From NCBI GenBank assembly GCA_937927675.1, contig CALBSG010000156.1, forward strand, positions 1 through 23,702: a stretch of 23,702 nt of DNA. The letters are read 5' to 3'. Positions 14,506 through 20,576 of the stretch are shown here, piece after piece. The notes under the pieces were generated by a model that saw nothing but the letters and a program-made list of their open reading frames with translations, ran no database searches and had not been told where the DNA came from. Within the stretch, counting starts at the first letter, position 1, and every line of letters starts with the position of its first letter. This DNA is from an uncultured Paracoccaceae bacterium (GTDB taxonomy: Bacteria; Pseudomonadota; Alphaproteobacteria; Rhodobacterales; Rhodobacteraceae). The position numbers and the translations under genes are program-made.

Positions 14506-16050
14506 ATGACCGACGCTGCCCTTCCCGACACCGACGAAGACCACGGCCCCTTTGGTCGCCCCCTGTTCGATGACCCTTCTGCCCGCGCGCTGTCCCGCGT
14601 GGGGGTGGTGGATGTCGGGTCGAACTCGGTCCGGATGGTGGTTTTCGACGGCGCTGCGCGCTCTCCCGCGTATTTTTACAACGAAAAGATCATGTGTGGC
14701 CTTGGCAAGGGGCTGGCGCAAACCGGCAAGCTTTCGCCCGATGGCCGGGTGCGGGCGCTGGCGGCACTGAAACGCTTTTCGCTTTTGGCCAAGGGCATGG
14801 GGATTGAAACCCTGACCGTCGTTGCCACCGCCGCCGTACGCGAGGCCGAGGATGGCCCAGCCTTCCAACTGCAGGTGTTGCAGGACACGGGCCTGAAGAT
14901 GTGGGTGATCGACGGCGGCGAAGAGGCCCGGCTTTCCGCGCAGGGCGTGCTTTTGGGCTGGCCTGATGCCAAGGGCGTGGTCTGCGACATCGGCGGCAAC
15001 TCGATGGAGTTGGCGCGCATCGGTGACGGCAAGGTGGGCAAGCGCGTTTCAACCCCGCTTGGCCCCTTCCGTTTGCAACAGGTGGCCGACACGTCGAAAA
15101 AGCGGGCCGTCCATATCGACCGCGTCCTGAAAGAGGCACAAGGCCAGATCAAATCCGAAGGCGAGCGCATCTATCTGGTGGGCGGATCGTGGCGGGTCAT
15201 CGCGCGACTGGACATGGAGCGGCGCAATTATCCGCTGACGGTTTTGCATGAATATCGCATGACGCCCAAGGGGTTACTGGATACCATCGACTGGATCGAG
15301 GCGTCAGATCTCGCCATTCTGCGCGCCCGCACCGGCACCAGCCCGGAACGCATGGAGCTGGTTCCCTTGGCCTGCGAGGTCATGCGCGAGCTTATCAAGC
15401 TTTTGAAGCCTTCAGAGATCGACGTTTCCTCCTATGGCATCCGCGAGGGGCTTTTGTATGAACAGATGCCCGAAAAGCTGCGTCGGCGGGATCCGCTGAT
15501 CGAAGCGGCACGGATGTCCGAACAGACGCAGGCCCGTATGCCGGGGTTTGGAAAGAAGCTGTTCGCCTTCCTTGAACCGCTGTTCAAGGGCGCCACGCCG
15601 GAACGTGTGCGCCTGATCAAGGCCGCCTGCCTGTTGCATGACACCACATGGCGCGCCCACCCCGACTTCCGCGCCGAGGCCTGTTTTGACAATGCCACGC
15701 GGGCGAACCTTGGCGGCCTGGACCATCCCGGTCGGGTGTTCTTGGGCCTCGCGTTGTTGCACCGCTATAAGAACAGCCGTGCGGGCAGCCGTTTGGAACC
15801 GATGTTCCGCCTGCTGAGCGAGGATGAAATCCGCGATGCCGAGGTTCTGGGCAAGGCGATGCGGTTCGGCGCCATGTTCGCCATGGGGGATCCGGCGCAG
15901 GCCGGGTCGATGGAATGGCAGCCGCGCCGCAAGACCTTGGAGTTGAGCCTGACCGAAACCGGGCGTGGCCTGTTTGGTGAGGTGGCGCAAGCCCGCTTCG
16001 CCTCGCTGGCGCTGGCGCTGAAAGCCGCAACAAAAGTGGTTGATGCCTGA
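14506..16050 (+). CDS. ppx: Exopolyphosphatase / guanosine pentaphosphatase family (Ppx/GppA)
   Basis: 514 residues from ATG 14506. It belongs to the ASKHA actin-like ATPase fold: phosphate-1 motif VVDVGSNSVRM (34-44), ATAAVREAEDG, the GGEEARL loop holding the catalytic Glu (~140-141), and phosphate-2 motif DIGGNSMEL (162-170). The C-terminal half has an HD-like helical domain with LLHDTTWRAHPD (His379-Asp380). It removes terminal phosphate from polyphosphate and/or acts on pppGpp; sequence alone does not separate the two, but its place 7 nt after ppk favours polyphosphate turnover. TGAGG near the ppk stop may act as the ribosome site. Its stop overlaps the next start by one base. Confidence 0.95.
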   Translation: MTDAALPDTDEDHGPFGRPLFDDPSARALSRVGVVDVGSNSVRMVVFDGAARSPAYFYNEKIMCGLGKGLAQTGKLSPDGRVRALAALKRFSLLAKGMGIETLTVVATAAVREAEDGPAFQLQVLQDTGLKMWVIDGGEEARLSAQGVLLGWPDAKGVVCDIGGNSMELARIGDGKVGKRVSTPLGPFRLQQVADTSKKRAVHIDRVLKEAQGQIKSEGERIYLVGGSWRVIARLDMERRNYPLTVLHEYRMTPKGLLDTIDWIEASDLAILRARTGTSPERMELVPLACEVMRELIKLLKPSEIDVSSYGIREGLLYEQMPEKLRRRDPLIEAARMSEQTQARMPGFGKKLFAFLEPLFKGATPERVRLIKAACLLHDTTWRAHPDFRAEACFDNATRANLGGLDHPGRVFLGLALLHRYKNSRAGSRLEPMFRLLSEDEIRDAEVLGKAMRFGAMFAMGDPAQAGSMEWQPRRKTLELSLTETGRGLFGEVAQARFASLALALKAATKVVDA

Positions 16051-16664
16051 TGCTGACATTCGACCATATCGCCATATCCGCCAATAGCTTAGGCGATGGT
16101 GTTGACATGGTCGAGGCAGCCTTGGGTGTGGCCTTGGCGGGCGGTGGCGAGCATCCCCATATGGCAACCCACAACCGACTTTTGGGTCTGGGCGATCTTT
16201 ATCTAGAGGTGATTGCAGCCAACCCTGCCGCACCCCGGCCCGCTTGGCCCAGATGGTTCGATTTGGACAATTTTGATGGGCCTCCGCGGCTTACAAACTG
16301 GGTCGCAAGTTCGAAAAATATAAGTGACGACCTCTCGCTTGCCCCGGCAGGAACCGGGGTTCCCGTCAGTCTGCAACGGGGGGACTATCGCTGGCAGATG
16401 GCCGTTCCGGCTGATGGCAAATTGCCCTTTGACGGCGGATTTCCGGCGCTGATCCAGTGGGAAGGCGCTTTGCACCCCGCCCGCGCCCTTCCCGAAAGCC
16501 ATGTCCGCCTGACCCGGCTGGAAATCGCCCATCCGCAGGCCGATGCCCTGCAATCCGCCCTTGCACCGCTGTTTCACGATCCGCGCGTGGTCATCCTGCC
16601 CGGCCCGGCAAAGGCCATGCGGGCCAGTTTTGACACCCCCCACGGGCGGCGGGTTCTGGAATGA
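16050..16664 (+). CDS. VOC-superfamily (glyoxalase-like) protein
   Basis: 204 residues from ATG 16050, sharing one base with the ppx stop (TGATG). The N-terminus FDHIAISANSLGDGVDMVEAALG and the LYLEVIAANP strand are typical of a vicinal-oxygen-chelate domain of the Glyoxalase_3 type, with His6 and Glu in LYLEVI as possible metal ligands. The C-terminal half repeats the fold more loosely (HVRLTRLEIAHPQADALQSAL). The substrate is unknown. Being embedded between ppx and the GNAT gene with overlapping codons at both ends, it is almost certainly co-translated with them. Confidence 0.85.
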   Translation: MLTFDHIAISANSLGDGVDMVEAALGVALAGGGEHPHMATHNRLLGLGDLYLEVIAANPAAPRPAWPRWFDLDNFDGPPRLTNWVASSKNISDDLSLAPAGTGVPVSLQRGDYRWQMAVPADGKLPFDGGFPALIQWEGALHPARALPESHVRLTRLEIAHPQADALQSALAPLFHDPRVVILPGPAKAMRASFDTPHGRRVLE

Positions 16665-17137
16665 TCCGACCAGCCCGCCCCGAAGATGCGCCATCCATCG
16701 CCGCCATCTGGAATGAGGTGATCCGCGACAGTCTGGCCACCTTTACCACGGCCGAAAAGGATCCAGCCACCATCGCCGCCCAAATCGCGGCAGGCACGCC
16801 ATGGTGGGTGGTCGAGGTCAATGACATGGTGCAAGGCCATGCAACCTATGGACAATTTCGCAGTGGCCCCGGCTATGCCCATAGCATGGAACACTCTGTA
16901 CATATGTACAACTCAATCAAGGGCCAAGGTTTCGGCCGCGCCCTGATGATGGCACTCGAAGACCACGCACGGGCGCAGGGCGCGCATGTCATGGTTGCCG
17001 GTGTTTCGTCAGAAAATCCCGAAGGCCGGGCGTTTCACGCGCGCCTCGGCTATGTCGAATGTGGCCGCGTGGCCCAGGCCGGGCGCAAATGGGACCGCTG
17101 GCTCGACCTGATCCTGATGCAAAAAATCCTGACCTGA
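16661..17137 (+). CDS. GNAT-family N-acetyltransferase (PAT/MnaT type)
   Basis: 158 residues, with ATGA overlap (16661-16664) onto the VOC gene stop. The start IRPARPEDAPSIAAIWNEV is the usual GNAT N-terminus. The acetyl-CoA pyrophosphate-binding motif A is at 85-96 (SIKGQGFGRALM), preceded by EHSVHMY; SSENPEGRAFHARLGY (116-131) is typical of the phosphinothricin/L-amino acid acetyltransferase (YncA/MnaT) subgroup. The enzyme likely N-acetylates amino acids or analogues such as methionine sulfone or phosphinothricin. The true substrate cannot be read from sequence. It appears to be the last gene of the ppk unit; a new promoter overlaps its stop codon. Confidence 0.88.
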   Translation: MIRPARPEDAPSIAAIWNEVIRDSLATFTTAEKDPATIAAQIAAGTPWWVVEVNDMVQGHATYGQFRSGPGYAHSMEHSVHMYNSIKGQGFGRALMMALEDHARAQGAHVMVAGVSSENPEGRAFHARLGYVECGRVAQAGRKWDRWLDLILMQKILT

Positions 17138-17162
17138 CAAGGCGAGTTTCCCCAGCTAAACT
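17134..17162 (+). promoter_or_regulatory. Putative sigma-70 promoter, leaderless, for the TerB/J gene
   Basis: CTGACA at 17134-17139 (5 of 6 to TTGACA), a 17-nt spacer, then TAAACT at 17157-17162 (4 of 6 to TATAAT). The -10 ends 6 nt before ATG 17169, so transcription is expected at about the A of the start codon. There is no Shine-Dalgarno match near the ATG. The -35 overlaps the GNAT gene stop codon. Confidence 0.55.
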
Positions 17163-17168
17163 TGCCCC

Positions 17169-17873
17169 ATGTCGATCTGGACCCGCATCAGCGCCGCCGT
17201 TTCCTCTCTCACCAAGGGAGAGCCCCTTTCGGTGGTGTTCGATCACCTGCGTGGCGCGCCAGATCCTGAACGTTCGGTCGGTTTCACCATTGCGGTCATA
17301 GCCTTGGGGGCCAAGCTGGCCAAGGCCGATGGCACTGTCAGCCGCGACGAGGTGTCGGCCTTTCGCCGTGTCTTCACCCTGCCCGCCGGAGAGGAACGCA
17401 ATGCCGCCCGCGTCTTCAATCTGGCACGGCAGGATGTGGCCGGCTTTGATGCCTATGCCCGCAAGATCGCCGCGATGTTCACCGACAAGGACCATCCCGA
17501 CAATCGCGCGCTGTTCATCGACCTGATCGAGGGGCTGTTTCACATCGCGCTGGCCGATGACATCCTGCACGAGGACGAAGACGCCTTTTTGGCCCACACA
17601 GCCGAGATTTTTGGGCTGGATGCGCGCTGTTACCGCGCCATTCGCGCCCGGCTGGTCGATGGCGCCAGCCGCGACCCCTATGATCTCTTGGGCGTGCCGC
17701 ACGACGCCTCGCTGGCCGATATCCGGGCGGCGTGGAAAACAGCCGTCCGCGAAAACCACCCTGATGCGATGATCGCCCGAGGGGTTCCGCCCGAAGCTGT
17801 GGTTCTGGCCGAACGCCGGCTGATCGCCATCAATGCCGCTTGGGAAGATTTACGCGACAGGGTGGCGGCATGA
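17169..17873 (+). CDS. TerB-like domain plus J-domain protein (DjlA-like co-chaperone)
   Basis: 234 residues. The N-terminal two-thirds (~37-150) is a TerB-like all-helical domain with its acidic sites (KLAKADGTVSRDEVSAFRR and ALADDILHEDEDAFL). The C-terminus (~169-234) is a J domain: DPYDLLGVPHDASLADIRAAWK and the essential HPD at 197-199. This is the soluble core of DjlA without the N-terminal membrane anchor. The J domain should stimulate an Hsp70 (DnaK) ATPase; the client is unknown. No ribosome site precedes the ATG, but a promoter-like pair sits exactly at leaderless distance. Its stop overlaps the start of the next gene by 4 nt, so the two products are coupled. Confidence 0.9.
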   Translation: MSIWTRISAAVSSLTKGEPLSVVFDHLRGAPDPERSVGFTIAVIALGAKLAKADGTVSRDEVSAFRRVFTLPAGEERNAARVFNLARQDVAGFDAYARKIAAMFTDKDHPDNRALFIDLIEGLFHIALADDILHEDEDAFLAHTAEIFGLDARCYRAIRARLVDGASRDPYDLLGVPHDASLADIRAAWKTAVRENHPDAMIARGVPPEAVVLAERRLIAINAAWEDLRDRVAA

Positions 17874-18925
17874 CCCCCTCGGCCAAACGCCCACTGCGCC
17901 TTGCGACCTATAATATCGAATGGTTCAACGCGCTGTTTGATGACCGGGGCAGGCTTTTGGAAGACAATGAATGGTCGTCCCGGTACCAAACCACCCGGCG
18001 TGACCAGTTGGGGGCGATTGCCATCGTGCTGACGGCGCTTGATGCCGACGGGATCATGATCATCGAAGGCCCGGATCAGGGATCGAAACGGTCCACCGTG
18101 CGGGCGCTGGAACATTTTGCCAGAGCCTTCGGGCTGCGAACCCGCCGGGCGCTGCATGGCTTTGCCTCGGAAACCGAACAAGAGCTTGCCTTTCTTTACG
18201 ATCCCGACCGCATCACCGCCCATCATTTGCCTTTGGGAGAGCCGGCCCCCGCCCATGGCGCGGATGGTGCGCCGCGTTTTGACACCTCGCTGCGGGCCGA
18301 TCTTGATCTTGACGGCGTGGCCGAACAGATCCGCTTTTCCAAACCTCCGCTAGAGCTTGCACTGACCGCGGACGGCCACCCTTTGCATCTGATCGGGGTT
18401 CACGCCAAATCAAAGGCCCCGCATGGCCAGATGTCCGAGGCGCAATTCACCCGGATTTCCATCGAAAACCGCCGCAAGCAATTGGCCGAGTGTCAATGGC
18501 TGCGCCGCCGGATCGACGCGCATCTGGATGCCAAGGACAATCTGATCGTCTTGGGGGATTTCAACGATGGTCCGGGCTTGGATGAATATGAAAAGCTGTT
18601 CGGCCATTCCGGGATCGAGGTCGCCATGGGTCTGGACGCCCCGCCCGACCGGCAGTTGTTCGACCCGCACGCCTGCATGGCACTGGCCCAGCGCACCGGC
18701 ATGTCGCCCACAACCGCCCGGTTCTGGGCGGCCCCGCAACGCCGGTTCTTTGAGGCGCTGTTGGATTTCATCATGGTGTCGCCCAACCTGAAAGCCCGCC
18801 GCCCCAATTGGCGGATCTGGCACCCGTTCAACGACCCCGGGGTCACGGCCGTGCCAGAGTTGCGCGATGCCATTCTGACCGCTTCGGACCATTTTCCGGT
18901 TACGCTGGATCTCGTGCTTGATTGA
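17870..18925 (+). CDS. Endonuclease/exonuclease/phosphatase (EEP) family protein
   Basis: 351 residues from ATG 17870, the start that overlaps the upstream stop (ATGA). The EEP (DNase I/synaptojanin-like) active-site set is present in order: TYNIEW (13-18), a metal Glu66 in IIEGPD, His178 in IGVHAK, GDFND (229-233), Asp299 in LLDFIMVS, and SDHFP (339-343) with catalytic His341. It is therefore probably an active Mg2+-dependent phosphodiesterase or phosphatase. No signal peptide is seen, so it is likely cytosolic. The substrate (nucleic acid, nucleotide, or phospholipid/inositol phosphate) cannot be told. It is coupled to the TerB/J gene. Confidence 0.9.
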   Translation: MTPSAKRPLRLATYNIEWFNALFDDRGRLLEDNEWSSRYQTTRRDQLGAIAIVLTALDADGIMIIEGPDQGSKRSTVRALEHFARAFGLRTRRALHGFASETEQELAFLYDPDRITAHHLPLGEPAPAHGADGAPRFDTSLRADLDLDGVAEQIRFSKPPLELALTADGHPLHLIGVHAKSKAPHGQMSEAQFTRISIENRRKQLAECQWLRRRIDAHLDAKDNLIVLGDFNDGPGLDEYEKLFGHSGIEVAMGLDAPPDRQLFDPHACMALAQRTGMSPTTARFWAAPQRRFFEALLDFIMVSPNLKARRPNWRIWHPFNDPGVTAVPELRDAILTASDHFPVTLDLVLD

Positions 18926-18950
18926 AACCAGGGGGGCCGCGCCCCATATT
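18922..18950 (+). promoter_or_regulatory. Putative leaderless promoter of the small secreted protein gene
   Basis: TTGAAA at 18922-18927 (5 of 6 positions to TTGACA), a 17-nt spacer, then CATATT at 18945-18950 (4 of 6 to TATAAT). The -10 ends 6 nt before ATG 18957, so the predicted start is the A of the ATG. No Shine-Dalgarno sequence is visible. The -35 overlaps the EEP gene stop codon. Confidence 0.55.
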
Positions 18951-18956
18951 GGTACG

Positions 18957-19334
18957 ATGAAAAAGTATATTCTTGCCCTTACCCTTGTCCTCTCGGGGCC
19001 AGCCTTGGCCCAAACCGCGCCACAAAGCGAGGAGGTGGAGGAAGGTTTCAGCCTGATGGAAGAGGGCGCCAAGCTCTTGCTCAAGGGGCTGATGTCCGAA
19101 ATGGAGCCAACCTTGGACGAGATGGGCAAGGCGCTGTCAGAGATGGAACCGGCGCTGCGCGATCTGCAGCCAAAGATGCTGGAACTCTTGGCGCTGGTCG
19201 ATGATCTGACCAATTATGAAGCGCCAGAGCGGTTGGAGAATGGCGACATCCTGATCCGTCGCAAGCCCGACGCCCCTGCCCCGCCCCCCTTGCCGGACAG
19301 CGCGCCGCCCCCCGCGCCACAGACCGATCTTTGA
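18957..19334 (+). CDS. Small secreted protein with internal repeat, function unknown
   Basis: 125 residues from ATG 18957; an in-frame ATG at 18918 would sit inside the EEP gene and bury the signal peptide. Signal peptide MKKYILALTLVLSGPALA with an AxA cleavage site, giving a periplasmic protein of about 107 residues. The mature part is acidic and Met/Leu-rich with two near-repeats, SEMEPTLDEMGKAL and SEMEPALRDLQPKML, likely amphipathic helices. The end is Pro-rich (PAPPPLPDSAPPPAPQ). I recall homologues in Rhodobacterales misnamed as AAA+ ATPase; no Walker motif exists here. It has a probable leaderless promoter of its own, and nhaA follows after 18 nt, so the two may share a transcript. Confidence 0.75.
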   Translation: MKKYILALTLVLSGPALAQTAPQSEEVEEGFSLMEEGAKLLLKGLMSEMEPTLDEMGKALSEMEPALRDLQPKMLELLALVDDLTNYEAPERLENGDILIRRKPDAPAPPPLPDSAPPPAPQTDL

Positions 19335-19352
19335 TCCTTGCAGGAGCCGCCC

Positions 19353-20525
19353 TTGCCATATGAGCTGAAAACCTCTGGGTTCTTTATTCGCCTTGTCCAG
19401 CACGAGGCTTTTGCCGGTGTCCTGATGATGCTGGCCGCGGCCCTTGCCCTGATCTTGGCCAATTCCGGGCTGTCTGCCAGCTATCATGCGGTTCTGGACA
19501 CAAAGTTCACGGTGGCCTTTGGCGATGCGGGCCTGTCCAAACCCTTGATCCTGTGGATCAATGACGGGCTGATGGCGGTGTTCTTCTTTCTGATCGGGCT
19601 GGAGTTGAAGCGCGAGATGCGAGAGGGGCGGTTGAAAAACCCTGCCGATGTGGTCTTGCCTGGCGTCGCCGCCCTTGGCGGGATGATCGCCCCGATGGCG
19701 GTATTTCTCTTGGTCACACGGGCGCATCCTGAATTGCAGGCGGGCTGGGCCATTCCGGCGGCCACCGACATTGCCTTTGCCGTCGGCGTGGTGGCGCTTT
19801 TGGGGCGGCGTGTTCCGCCCGCGCTGAAGATTTTTCTGCTGACCCTGGCCATTCTGGATGACATGGGCGCGATCCTGATCATCGCGCTGTTCTATGGGTC
19901 AGGCATTGATCTGGGCTCTCTTGCATGGGCCGCGCTGCCCTTGGCGGGATTGGTCGTGCTTGCCTTACGCCGGACGCATCGCATCGCGCCTTTTGTTCTA
20001 TTGGGCGCCATCATGTGGTTTTTTGTGCTGAAATCCGGCATCCACCCGACCGTCGCAGGCGTGGTGACGGCGTTTTGCATCCCGCTGAAAGACCGTTTTG
20101 GCAAATCACCGCTGCATGCGCTGGAACATGGGCTGCACCCTTATGTCAATTTCGGCATTGCCCCGGTCTTTGCGCTGGCCAATGCCGGGGTGGACATGTC
20201 GGGGGTGGCGCTGACCGATCTCGTCGCGCCCCTGCCGCTTGGCATTGCGGCGGGGCTGTTTCTTGGCAAGCAGATCGGGGTCTTTGGTGCGACCTTTGCC
20301 ATGGTCAAGCTGGGCCTCGGTCGCCTGCCGCAGGGGGTAAGCTGGGCCATGGTCTGGGGGCTGTCGCTGCTGGCAGGGATTGGCTTTACCATGTCCCTTT
20401 TCATCGGCTCACTCAGCTATGAGGGCGATCAGATGATGAACATGGTGCGGCTTGGGGTTCTGCTTGGATCAGCCGTGGCGGCTGTGGCCGGATACACCGT
20501 GCTGCGGATCGCACGGCCGGCCTAA
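19353..20525 (+). CDS. nhaA: Na+/H+ antiporter NhaA
   Basis: 390 residues from TTG 19353. This start has AGGAG at 19342-19346 six bases upstream; another TTG at 19338 has no ribosome site, and the ATG at 19360 is out of frame. About 12 membrane helices. Key NhaA residues are all present: Asp139 (AATDIAFAVG), Asp169-Asp170 (AILDDMGA) and Lys306 (FLGKQIG), each offset by 6 from E. coli Asp133, Asp163/164 and Lys300. It exports Na+ (or Li+) in exchange for about two H+ across the inner membrane, giving pH and sodium homeostasis. It lies 18 nt after the small secreted protein gene. Confidence 0.96.
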   Translation: MPYELKTSGFFIRLVQHEAFAGVLMMLAAALALILANSGLSASYHAVLDTKFTVAFGDAGLSKPLILWINDGLMAVFFFLIGLELKREMREGRLKNPADVVLPGVAALGGMIAPMAVFLLVTRAHPELQAGWAIPAATDIAFAVGVVALLGRRVPPALKIFLLTLAILDDMGAILIIALFYGSGIDLGSLAWAALPLAGLVVLALRRTHRIAPFVLLGAIMWFFVLKSGIHPTVAGVVTAFCIPLKDRFGKSPLHALEHGLHPYVNFGIAPVFALANAGVDMSGVALTDLVAPLPLGIAAGLFLGKQIGVFGATFAMVKLGLGRLPQGVSWAMVWGLSLLAGIGFTMSLFIGSLSYEGDQMMNMVRLGVLLGSAVAAVAGYTVLRIARPA

Positions 20526-20533
20526 AGGCTGCA

Positions 20534-20561
20534 CTCCGGCGCCCTGTGGCGGGCGCCGGAG
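20534..20561. terminator. Perfect 10-bp hairpin between convergent genes
   Basis: CTCCGGCGCC at 20534-20543 and GGCGCCGGAG at 20552-20561 pair perfectly around an 8-nt loop, 8 nt after the nhaA stop and 15 nt beyond the mutase stop. There is no T-run on either side, so it may serve as a U-less bidirectional terminator or 3'-end stabiliser for both genes. Confidence 0.6.
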
Positions 20562-20576
20562 CTGCGAGGTTATGGC

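Noticed and set aside
18926..18956. GC hairpin (GGGGGCCGCGCCCC area) as a terminator of the EEP gene
   Set aside because: The stem is short and lies in the spacer of a good -35/-10 pair with no T-run.
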